Source: Qipengyuania sp. ABI-127-1
GTDB lineage: Bacteria; Pseudomonadota; Alphaproteobacteria; Sphingomonadales; Sphingomonadaceae
Direction: 5' to 3'
Assembly (NCBI GenBank): GCA_022953095.1
Contig: JALJCR010000002.1
Location: 558,001-622,000 of the forward strand
Length of the DNA stretch: 64,000 nt
Below the pieces are notes generated by a model. That model saw only the letters and a program-made list of their open reading frames with translations. It had not been told where the DNA came from and ran no database searches. Shown in pieces: positions 27,717-36,200 of this stretch. A program made the position numbers and the translations under genes. Position 1 is the stretch's first letter; each line of letters starts with the position of its first letter.

Positions 27717-28336
27717 GCTTGCTCATCCAGAAAATCGACCCGCCCGGTGTCGAGATGGTAATAGGCCCCGATCACGCGCAATTCGCCGCGGCGTTGCGGT
27801 TCGAGCAGGGCCGGGGAAGCCTCCTGCTGCAACTCGCGCACGACCTTGCGTACATTGCACAGTGCCGCCTCGTTGACGAGGTTCTCTGCCCAGGGATCTG
27901 CTTCGAGCACGGCGGGCAGCAGCGATTGCAGCACCTTGCTGACATTGCCTGAAAACTGGCGCTGTTCCCGCGCGACGGCGACCGCCGCACCGAGCGCGCC
28001 GCAGGCCTCGTGGCCCATGACCACGATCAGCGGCACCTGAAGGTGGGTGACGGCGAATTCCAGACTGCCGAGCGCGCTCGCACACAGCGTATTGCCTGCG
28101 TTGCGCACGATGAACAGCTCGCCCAGGCCCCGTTCGAACAGCAGTTCGGGCGGAACGCGCGAATCCGAACAGGACAGATAGGCCGCGAAGGGACGCTGGG
28201 CTGCGGCGAGATGCAATCGTCGCATCCGATCCATGGGCGGCTGGTAGGTCGCATCGTCGAGGAAGCGACGGTTGCCGTCTTTAAGCAGGGCGAGGGCTTC
28301 TTCAGGCGAGAGCTGGGAGGGATCTGTATCGGGCAT
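27713..28336 (-). CDS. can: Beta-carbonic anhydrase
   Basis: Interconverts CO2 and bicarbonate in the cytoplasm. It is 207 residues with the complete zinc site: CSDSR (Cys56, Asp58, Arg60) and GHEACGA (His109, Cys112). The RNAGN turn follows the first motif. There is no signal peptide. ATG 28336 has no Shine-Dalgarno, and the FNR-type box at 28372-28385 is centred about 42 bases upstream, so the transcript could begin almost at the start codon. First gene of can-nnrS-pdxH. It might supply bicarbonate, or buffer protons during anaerobic growth. Confidence 0.94.
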   Translation of the reverse strand: MPDTDPSQLSPEEALALLKDGNRRFLDDATYQPPMDRMRRLHLAAAQRPFAAYLSCSDSRVPPELLFERGLGELFIVRNAGNTLCASALGSLEFAVTHLQVPLIVVMGHEACGALGAAVAVAREQRQFSGNVSKVLQSLLPAVLEADPWAENLVNEAALCNVRKVVRELQQEASPALLEPQRRGELRVIGAYYHLDTGRVDFLDEQA

Positions 28337-28371
28337 GGCGGTGGGGATGCTCTTAAACTAGCATACTATCT

Positions 28372-28385
28372 TTGACAAAAATCAA
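28372..28385. promoter_or_regulatory. FNR/Crp-type operator between can and the porin gene
   Basis: TTGACAAAAATCAA matches the TTGAT-N4-ATCAA consensus with one half-site mismatch. It is almost exactly midway between two divergent starts (can ATG 28336 and porin ATG 28419). A CTATTT -10-like hexamer lies on the plus strand 20 bases after the box, placing a class-II transcription start close to the porin ATG. Confidence 0.78.
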
Positions 28386-28418
28386 TTACAATCCGGTAGA
28401 ACGATCTATTTGGGTGGC

Positions 28419-29630
28419 ATGAGTCAAGTAAAGCTCCTCGCCGCTCCGCTTCTCGGAATGCTGCTGTCGCCCACGGTCCTGCATGCGCAATCGGCCGATG
28501 AACCCGCAATCACGCCCTATGCGGATATCCGTTACAGACTCGAGGTCGTCGATCAGGATGGCCTGCCCGAAGATGCAACCGCATCGACGTTGCGGGTCAA
28601 GGTCGGCGCCAGGACTGGATCGTGGCATGGTCTGAGCGCGCTGGTGGAAGGCGAAGCGATCATGCGCGTCGGCCCCAAGCATTACAACGACACGGTCAAT
28701 GGGCTGACACGGTACCCGGTCGTGGCCGATCCGGCCGATGTCTTGCTCAACCAGGCCTTCATACGGTTTCAGCCGAGCGAGATGGTGGATGCGGTCGCCG
28801 GGCGGCAGGTCATCAATCTGGACAACCAGCGCTGGATCGGTTCGGTTGGCTGGCGCCAGAACGATCAGACCTTCGACGCCGCCAAGATCGCGGTCACGCC
28901 GGTCGCCGGAGTGACGGCACAGTATTTCCACGGTTGGCGGGTCAACCGGATCTTCGGGCCGGATTCGCCGCAGGGCATCTGGCACGATGCCTCGGTCGAC
29001 GCGGCCAATGTCGGTGTGAAGCTCGGCAAGGCCGGCACCTTGACGGGCTATGGCTATTGGCTCGACATTCCCGAGGCGCCCGCCGCAAGCTCGCGGACAC
29101 TCGGTGCGCGCATGGCCGGGCGGCCGGTCGTCGCCCCCAACGTCACGCTGCTCTATTCTGCGGAATTTGCGCGGCAGACCGACATTTCGCCGAACCCGGC
29201 GAATTTCGGCTTGGATTACGTAGCGATCGAGGCGGGTATCGCGGCCAAGGGCTTCACTGTGAAAGGGGGTTACGAGCGCCTCGAGGGCAATGGTGCGGTC
29301 GCGCTACAAACCCCGCTCGCGACGCTCCATGCCTTCAATGGCTGGGCAGACGTCTTCCTGAACACGCCCGCCAATGGCCTGCGCGATCTCTATGCCGACG
29401 CATCGTACAAAGTCGCCGTCGGCCCGCTAAAGGGGCTGCTGCTGCGGGGTACCTATCACGATTTCCGCTCGACTGTTGGCGATATGGGCTACGGGCAGGA
29501 ATTCGATGCACTCATCGCCTACCCCGTGACCAGACAGATCGGTGTGTCGGCAAAATTCGCCCATTACAATTCGGACGGCTTTGCGACCGATCGAACCAAA
29601 GCGTGGTTCACGATCGAAGCGAAATTCTGA
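28419..29630 (+). CDS. Outer-membrane porin, alginate-export-like, under the FNR-type box
   Basis: An exported 403-residue beta-barrel protein. The signal peptide (residues 1-23) ends in VLHAQ. The remaining sequence is made of alternating strands and ends in WFTIEAKF, a barrel C-terminus. The phrase ADVLLNQAFIRFQP and the general layout resemble the alginate-export porin family. Its real substrate is unknown; nitrate or nitrite passage is a guess from the neighbours. ATG 28419 is preceded by GGGTGG but no strict Shine-Dalgarno; TTG 28410 in frame is an alternative. It stands convergent with the regulator gene downstream. Confidence 0.82.
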   Translation: MSQVKLLAAPLLGMLLSPTVLHAQSADEPAITPYADIRYRLEVVDQDGLPEDATASTLRVKVGARTGSWHGLSALVEGEAIMRVGPKHYNDTVNGLTRYPVVADPADVLLNQAFIRFQPSEMVDAVAGRQVINLDNQRWIGSVGWRQNDQTFDAAKIAVTPVAGVTAQYFHGWRVNRIFGPDSPQGIWHDASVDAANVGVKLGKAGTLTGYGYWLDIPEAPAASSRTLGARMAGRPVVAPNVTLLYSAEFARQTDISPNPANFGLDYVAIEAGIAAKGFTVKGGYERLEGNGAVALQTPLATLHAFNGWADVFLNTPANGLRDLYADASYKVAVGPLKGLLLRGTYHDFRSTVGDMGYGQEFDALIAYPVTRQIGVSAKFAHYNSDGFATDRTKAWFTIEAKF

Positions 29631-29653
29631 ACCCTGCGGCCACTCTCTCCCGG

Positions 29654-30340
29654 CTAGCGGGGAACCTTGTCAGGCCGCGCGAACGCTTCCAGCTTCGCGC
29701 GGTCTGACATCCTTACCATCCTTCCCTTGAGGCTCACCCCCTGCTTGCCGAGCAGGCCGAAAGCGCGTGAGAGATTTTCCGGCGTCATACCCAGCAGGGA
29801 TGCCAGAACACGCTTTTCGGCAGGGAGAACAGTCGTTTCGGGCAGCCCTTGAACATCGTGTTGCTGGAGGATGAAATGCGCCAGCCGTTCGGCGGACTGG
29901 CGCAATTTCATATCCGCAAGCGCCAGGACCAGATCGCGATAGCCGAAGGCCAACTCGCGCATGGTCGCTTCCATCAGGGCGGTGTCTTTGCGCACCACCT
30001 CGCGCATCAAGGCGGCGGGGACGAGCAGGACGCGTGACGATTCCAGTGTACGCGCGGACATCAGATAAGGCAGGTCGGTAACCACCGCCGCCAGGATGAA
30101 ACTGCGAACCGGCTGGACGATCCGCATGGTCGTGTCGCGATCGCCGACGGAGGTATAGAGTTCGGCGAGACCATCCACCAGCACGTGAAGGAAATCGGCG
30201 CGCTGCCCCACTTCGAAGAGCACGAGCTGCGGTGGGAATACCTGCAGGAAGGATCCTGAAAAGATGCGGTCACGCTCCTCCTCGTTCATTGCGCGAAAGA
30301 GCGGAAGGTTGGCGACTTCGGGTTTTTCGGCGGGGCGCAG
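29654..30340 (-). CDS. Crp/Fnr-family transcription regulator without iron-sulfur cysteines
   Basis: An N-terminal cyclic-nucleotide-like effector domain (PLFRAMNEEERDRIF through LVPAALMREVV), a long dimer helix, then a helix-turn-helix. The recognition helix reads TPENLSRAFGLL, with the E-x-x-S-R pattern FNR uses to read TTGAT sites, so the four boxes in this window are likely targets. No Cys occurs, so it cannot hold FNR's 4Fe-4S cluster; a DNR/NnrR-like nitric-oxide or other sensor is more likely. Start choice is difficult: ATG 30526 would run through two operators, and ATG 30289 would cut the fold. AGGAG followed 7 bases later by CTG 30340 gives a normal 228-residue protein. That CTG start is my inference. 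Confidence 0.8.
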   Translation of the reverse strand: MRPAEKPEVANLPLFRAMNEEERDRIFSGSFLQVFPPQLVLFEVGQRADFLHVLVDGLAELYTSVGDRDTTMRIVQPVRSFILAAVVTDLPYLMSARTLESSRVLLVPAALMREVVRKDTALMEATMRELAFGYRDLVLALADMKLRQSAERLAHFILQQHDVQGLPETTVLPAEKRVLASLLGMTPENLSRAFGLLGKQGVSLKGRMVRMSDRAKLEAFARPDKVPR

Positions 30341-30377
30341 CGTCGGACTCCTGGTTTGTCGAATAACGGACCTGAAA

Positions 30378-30391
30378 TTGATAATTATCAG
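30378..30391. promoter_or_regulatory. FNR/Crp-type operator, distal site between regulator and narK
   Basis: TTGATAATTATCAG matches TTGAT-N4-ATCAA except for the last base and is nearly palindromic. It lies 38 bases upstream of the proposed CTG start of the regulator and 156 bases before narK. Autoregulation or a second, upstream site for narK are both possible. Confidence 0.75.
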
Positions 30392-30470
30392 GCCTGTACT
30401 TGATGTGGCGCCTTCACCTACCTCATATGGATCAGTGCAGCCACCCTTTTCCTCGGGCGATCCCGCTTTC

Positions 30471-30484
30471 TTGATTTCGATCAA
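30471..30484. promoter_or_regulatory. Perfect FNR-type operator of the narK-nar-moa operon
   Basis: TTGATTTCGATCAA matches the FNR consensus in all ten half-site positions. It is 63 bases upstream of the narK ATG (30547), which leaves room for a start site near 30519 and a leader carrying the GGGAGG ribosome site. This is the best operator in the window. Confidence 0.85.
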
Positions 30485-30546
30485 GGGAAGGGCGGGCTGG
30501 CTCCTTTCTGGAAGATGCACGATCACTCATCCAAGGGAGGCCAGCG

Positions 30547-33297
30547 ATGCAGCTTGGCTCAGCCGCTAGCAAGACCGACCAGAATAGAGCCTTGGGGCTC
30601 AGTACGGTTGCATTCACCATCTGTTTCGCAGTCTGGACGATCTTTGCGATCATCGGGATCGAGATCAAGGGCGAACTCGGTCTCAGCGATACGCAGTTCG
30701 GCCTGCTCGTCGGTACTCCGATCCTGACCGGATCGCTCACGCGTCTATTCCTCGGTGTGTGGACGGATCAGTATGGGGGACGGATCGTTTTCCCGCTGAC
30801 GATGATCGCTTCGGCGATCGCGACATATCTGCTTTCTTTCGCCGACAGCTATTTCCTTACCCTGCTGGCGGCGCTCGGCCTCGGGGTCGCGGGCGGTACC
30901 TTCGCCGTGGGTGTGGCTTATGTGTCGAAGTGGTATCCTCCGGAAAAGCAGGGCTCCGCGCTCGGCTTCTTCGGCATGGGCAATGTCGGCGCCGCAGTAA
31001 CCAAATTTACCGCGCCGTGGGTGATGGTGGCATTCGGCTGGCAGGCCGTCGCGCAAATCTGGGCAACGGTCGCCGCGCTGATGGCGGTGGTTTTCTTCCT
31101 GTTCTCTAAGGACGACCCGGAGCTTGCCGTGCGCAAGCTGAGCGGCGCGAAGCCCAAAACCCTGCGCGAGCAGCTCGAGCCGCTCAAGAAGGAACAGGTG
31201 TGGCGGTTCTCGCTATACTACTTCTTCGTATTCGGCGCCTTCGTCGCACTGGCCCTCTGGCTGCCGAAATATCTGATCGGCGTCTATGGCGTAGATGTGA
31301 AACTGGCGGGCACATTGGCCGCCGTCTTCTCGCTTTCGGCCAGTGTCTTCCGCGCTTACGGCGGCATCCTGTCGGATCGCTACGGCGCCCGCAAGGTAAT
31401 GTACGCCACTTTCGGCGTATCGCTGGTCTGCCTGTTCATGCTGTCCTATCCCTCGACCGACTATATCATTCACGGTTCGCGGGGCGACATCGCCTTTTCC
31501 ACCGAGATGGGGCTGGTGCCTTTCGTGGTGACGATCTTCGTGCTCGGCTTCTTCATGTCGCTGGGCAAGGCTGCGGTCTACAAGCACATTCCCGTCTACT
31601 ATCCCGATCATGTTGGCTCGGTCGGCGGCATGGTGGGCCTGGTCGGCGGTCTGGGAGGCTTCATTCTGCCGATCATCTTCGGTGCGGTAAGCGATCTTAC
31701 CGGCATCTGGACGAGCTGTTTCATGGTGCTCTTCGCACTGGTCGCCGTGGCGCTGGTGTGGATGCACATCGCGGTGCGCCAGATGGAGCAGAAAGCCGCC
31801 CGCGTGGAAGGGCGCACACTCCCCGAATTCCCCGAAATGGCGGAGCTGCATGAGGATGCCAGGCACGAGCCCCACGCGTACGAGCCGGATGGCAAGGTGC
31901 TGAAGGAATGGCGCCCGGAGGATGCCGAGTTCTGGGAGAAGACCGGCGAGAAGATCGCGCGGCGCAACCTCTATATCTCGATACCCGCCTTGCTGCTCGC
32001 CTTCTGCGTGTGGATGGTGTGGTCGATGGTCGTGGCGAACCTGCCTTCGATCGGCTTCGATTACACGACCAACCAGCTATTCTGGCTGGCGGCCTTGCCG
32101 GGCCTCTCCGGTGCCACGCTGCGGATTTTCTACAGCTTCATGGTACCCATCTTCGGGGGACGCCTGTGGACCACGCTGTCGACAGCATCGCTGCTGATCC
32201 CGGCCTTCGGTATCGGTTATGCCGTCCAGAATCCCGAAACGCCCTACCTGATCTTTCTGGTGCTGGCGCTGCTATGTGGGTTCGGAGGGGGCAATTTCGC
32301 GTCCTCGATGGCGAATATCAGCTTCTTCTTCCCCAAAGCGCAGAAGGGCAATGCGCTCGCACTCAATGCGGGCCTGGGCAATCTCGGCGTCTCGGTGATG
32401 CAGTTTCTGGTGCCGATCGTCATCGCCGTAAGCGTGTTCGGTGCGCTGGGCGGAACGCCGCAGCAGACTGCGGATGGCGGCCAATTGTGGCTGCAGAACG
32501 CAGGCTTCGTCTGGGTGCCCTTCATCATCGCCTCCACGGTTCTTGCCTGGTTCGGTATGAACGACATCGCCGATGCCAAGGCCAGCTTCGCCGAGCAGGC
32601 GGTGATCTTTCAGCGCAAGCATAACTGGCTGATGAGCTGGCTCTATACCGGGACTTTCGGCAGCTTCATCGGCTTCTCGGCCGGCCTGCCGCTGCTCGCG
32701 AAATACCAGTTCCCGGATGTCGACGTTTTGAAATACGTCTTCCTCGGCCCCTTGGTCGGCGCCTTGAGCCGTGCGGCGACGGGTTGGATCTCCGATCGCT
32801 GGGGCGGCGGCCGGGTCACCTTCTGGGTGTTCGTGGGCATGATGCTGGCCGTGGTCGGGATCGTGTATTTCCTCGAAGCGGGAAGCTGGTGGGGCTTCCT
32901 CGGCATGTTCATCGCCATGTTCTTCCTGACGGGCGTGGGCAATGCCTCGACCTTCCAGATGATCCCCATCATCATGCGCCAGGAAGTTCCGCGCCTGATG
33001 CCCGAGCTGAAGGGTGCCGAACTGACCCGCCAGGCAGAGAAGGAATCGGCGGCCATCGTCGGCTTCACCTCGGCAGTCGCGGCCTATGGCGCCTTCTTCA
33101 TCCCGAAGAGCTTCGGCACCTCGATCGAGGCCACCGGATCGCCGCTGATGGCGCTGTGGGGCTTCTTCGCCTTCTACGCCAGCTGCGCGGCGCTGACATG
33201 GTGGGCCTACACCCGCCGCAGCGGCCTGCTCCACGATATCGAGCGTGGAATCGCCCCCGCACCAGCCGCCACCCCTTACGTTCTCAAGGAAGCCTGA
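30547..33297 (+). CDS. narK: Nitrate/nitrite transporter, fused NarK1-NarK2
   Basis: A 916-residue inner-membrane protein made of two complete major-facilitator domains in one chain. The first (residues ~15-420) has GTFAVGVAYVSKWYPPEKQG, GFFGMGNVGAAV and GGILSDRYGARK. A charged cytoplasmic linker follows (~420-465, rich in Glu and Lys). The second (~465-900) has the nitrate signature CGFGGGNFASSMANISFFFP and LNAGLGNLGVSVMQF. In Paracoccus the same fusion is known: one half acts as nitrate/proton symporter, the other as nitrate/nitrite exchanger. ATG 30547 has GGGAGG 7 bases upstream. It ends 1 base before the narG ATG and heads the respiratory operon. Confidence 0.95.
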   Translation: MQLGSAASKTDQNRALGLSTVAFTICFAVWTIFAIIGIEIKGELGLSDTQFGLLVGTPILTGSLTRLFLGVWTDQYGGRIVFPLTMIASAIATYLLSFADSYFLTLLAALGLGVAGGTFAVGVAYVSKWYPPEKQGSALGFFGMGNVGAAVTKFTAPWVMVAFGWQAVAQIWATVAALMAVVFFLFSKDDPELAVRKLSGAKPKTLREQLEPLKKEQVWRFSLYYFFVFGAFVALALWLPKYLIGVYGVDVKLAGTLAAVFSLSASVFRAYGGILSDRYGARKVMYATFGVSLVCLFMLSYPSTDYIIHGSRGDIAFSTEMGLVPFVVTIFVLGFFMSLGKAAVYKHIPVYYPDHVGSVGGMVGLVGGLGGFILPIIFGAVSDLTGIWTSCFMVLFALVAVALVWMHIAVRQMEQKAARVEGRTLPEFPEMAELHEDARHEPHAYEPDGKVLKEWRPEDAEFWEKTGEKIARRNLYISIPALLLAFCVWMVWSMVVANLPSIGFDYTTNQLFWLAALPGLSGATLRIFYSFMVPIFGGRLWTTLSTASLLIPAFGIGYAVQNPETPYLIFLVLALLCGFGGGNFASSMANISFFFPKAQKGNALALNAGLGNLGVSVMQFLVPIVIAVSVFGALGGTPQQTADGGQLWLQNAGFVWVPFIIASTVLAWFGMNDIADAKASFAEQAVIFQRKHNWLMSWLYTGTFGSFIGFSAGLPLLAKYQFPDVDVLKYVFLGPLVGALSRAATGWISDRWGGGRVTFWVFVGMMLAVVGIVYFLEAGSWWGFLGMFIAMFFLTGVGNASTFQMIPIIMRQEVPRLMPELKGAELTRQAEKESAAIVGFTSAVAAYGAFFIPKSFGTSIEATGSPLMALWGFFAFYASCAALTWWAYTRRSGLLHDIERGIAPAPAATPYVLKEA

Positions 33298-33298
33298 G

Positions 33299-36200
33299 AT
33301 GAGCTATATTCTCGATCGCCTGACGTTTTTCCGCCACGCGAAGCAAGATTTCGCCGATGGGCACGGTGTGACCACCAATCAGTCGCGCGCCTGGGAAGAC
33401 GGCTATCGCAAGCGCTGGCAGCACGACAAGGTCGTCCGCTCAACCCACGGGGTAAACTGCACCGGCTCGTGTTCCTGGAAGATTTACGTCAAGAACGGGA
33501 TCATCACCTGGGAAACCCAGCAGACCGATTACCCGCGCACCCGCCCGGGCCTGCCCAATCACGAACCGCGCGGCTGCCCGCGCGGTGCCAGCTACAGTTG
33601 GTATCTCTATTCGGCCCAGCGGTTGAAATATCCCATGGTCCGCTCGCGCCTGCTGAAGCTGTGGCGAGAGGCGAGGGCGGTGCGCACGCCGGTCGGTGCC
33701 TGGGCCTCGATTGTGGAGGATCCGGCCAAGCGCAAAAGCTATACCGCTATCCGCGGTCATGGCGGCTTCGTTCGTTCGACCTGGGACGAGGTGAACGAAA
33801 TCATCGCTTCGGCCAATGCCTATACCGCCAAGACCTATGGGCCTGACCGGGTGATCGGCTTCAGCCCGATCCCGGCTATGTCCATGGTCAGCTACGCAGC
33901 GGGTTCGCGTTACCTCTCGCTGCTCGGCGGCACCTGCATGTCGTTCTACGACTGGTATTGCGACTTGCCGCCATCCAGCCCGCAGACCTGGGGCGAGCAG
34001 ACCGACGTTCCCGAAAGCGCCGACTGGTACAATTCGGGCTTCCTGATGATGTGGGGCTCCAACGTCCCGCAGACGCGCACGCCCGATGCCCATTTCATGA
34101 CCGAGGCGCGTTATCGCGGGACCAAGGTCGCAGTGGTCAGCCCCGATTATGCCGAGGCGACCAAGTTCGGCGACATCTGGCTCAACCCCAAACAGGGCAC
34201 CGACGCGGCGCTGGCGCTGGCGATGGGCCACGTGATCCTGCGTGAGTTCCACCTCGATCGCCAGGCCACCTATTTCGAAGATTACTGCCGCAAATATTCG
34301 GACATGCCGATGCTGGTCCGCCTTGTGCCGCAGGGCGATGGCTATGTGCCGGAGCGCCTGCTGCGCGCCAGCGACTTCGACAACTCGCTGGGCGAAGAAA
34401 ACAATCCCGAATGGAAGACCGTCGCGATCGACGATGCGACGGGCAAGCCGGTGGTGCCGCTAGGTTCGGCCGGCTTCCGCTGGGGCGAAAAGGGCAAGTG
34501 GAATCTCGAGGAAAAAACCGGCGATGGCGCCGATGTCCAATTGCGTCTGTCGGCCATCATGGACGATCAGCACGACCTGGTCGTCCCGGTGGACTTTCCC
34601 TATTTCGGAAATCGCGAGCACGACCATTTCGAAGGCACCGATCATGCCAGCGTCCTGCCCCGCAATGTCCCCGTTCGCGAGATCGAGCTCGCCGACGGTA
34701 AGACGCTGGTGGCAAGCGTCTTCGACCTGTTCTGCGCCAATTACGGTCTCGATCGCGGCCTCGGCGGGGAACACGTAGCCAGCGATTATTCCGCAAACCA
34801 GCCATACACGCCCGCCTGGGCCGAGAAGATTACCGGTGTTCCGGCAGAGCAAATCGTCACCGTTGCGCGTGAATTCGCGTCCAATGCCGAAAAGACCAAC
34901 GGCAAATCGATGGTCATCCTGGGGGCCGGTCTCAACCACTGGTACCACATGGACATGAATTATCGCGGCATCATCAATCTGTTGGTGATGTGTGGATGCG
35001 TCGGCCAGTCGGGTGGCGGCTGGTCGCACTATGTCGGGCAGGAGAAGTTGCGCCCGCAGACCGGCTGGCTGCCGCTCGCTTTCGGTCTCGACTGGGGCCG
35101 GCCGCCACGCCAGATGAACTCGACCAGCTTTTTCTACGCGCATACCGATCAGTGGCGTTACGAGACGCTGGATGTCGAAGACATTCTCTCGCCCACTGCG
35201 CCTGAGGGCGAATGGGATGCGAGCCTGATCGATTACAACGCGCGCGCCGAACGCATGGGCTGGTTGCCCAGTGCGCCGCAACTCAAAACCAATCCGCTGG
35301 AGGTGGCCAAGGCCGCCCGCGCGGCGGGGATGGAGCCGAAGGACTATGTCGCCAGCAAGCTGAAATCGGGCGATCTGGAGATGTCCTGTTTCGACCCCGA
35401 CGATCCGGCCAACTGGCCGCGCAATATGTTTGTCTGGCGTTCCAACCTGCTCGGCTCCTCGGGCAAGGGCCACGAATATTTCCTCAAGCACCTGCTCGGC
35501 ACGGCGCATGGCGTGCAGGGCAAGGATCTGGGCGAAACCGGTCGCAGCAAGCCGAAGGAAGTGCGCTGGCACGACGAGGCGCCGCAGGGCAAGCTGGACC
35601 TGCTGGTCACGCTCGATTTCCGCATGTCGACCACCTGCGTCTATTCGGACATCGTCCTGCCGACTGCTAGCTGGTACGAAAAGGACGACCTCAACACGTC
35701 CGATATGCACCCATTCATTCACCCGCTGACCGCGGCGGTGGACCCGGTGTGGGAATCGCGCAGCGACTGGGACATCTACCGCGGCATCGCAAAGAAATTC
35801 TCGGAGGTCGCTCCGGAAGTGCTGGGTGTGGAAGAGGATGTGGTCCTCGTGCCGATCCAGCATGACAGCCCGAACGAGATCGCCCAGCCCTTCGGAGTTG
35901 CGGACTGGGGCCAGGGACAGGTCGAGCCTGTCCCTGGCACAACCATGGCCAATATCGCGGTGGTGGAACGGGATTATCCCAATCTATACAAACGCTTCAC
36001 TTCGCTCGGCCCGCTGATGGAAAAGCTCGGGAATGGCGGCAAGGGGATCGGCTGGAACACCGATCACGAGGTCGAGCTGCTGCGCAAGCTCAACGGCACG
36101 GTTACTGAAGACGGGCCGACGAAGGGCCTCGCCCGGATCGATAGTGCGATCGATGCCTGCGAGGTGATCCTGAGCTTGGCACCAGAAACCAATGGTGAAG

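Noticed and set aside
26482-27726. Upstream extension of the pdxH frame
   Set aside because: Runs through the nnrS gene in another frame; pdxH has a proper start and ribosome site at 26481.
28622-29707. 361-codon plus-strand frame inside the porin gene
   Set aside because: Alternative frame of the porin; low-complexity Arg/Gly content and no start signal.
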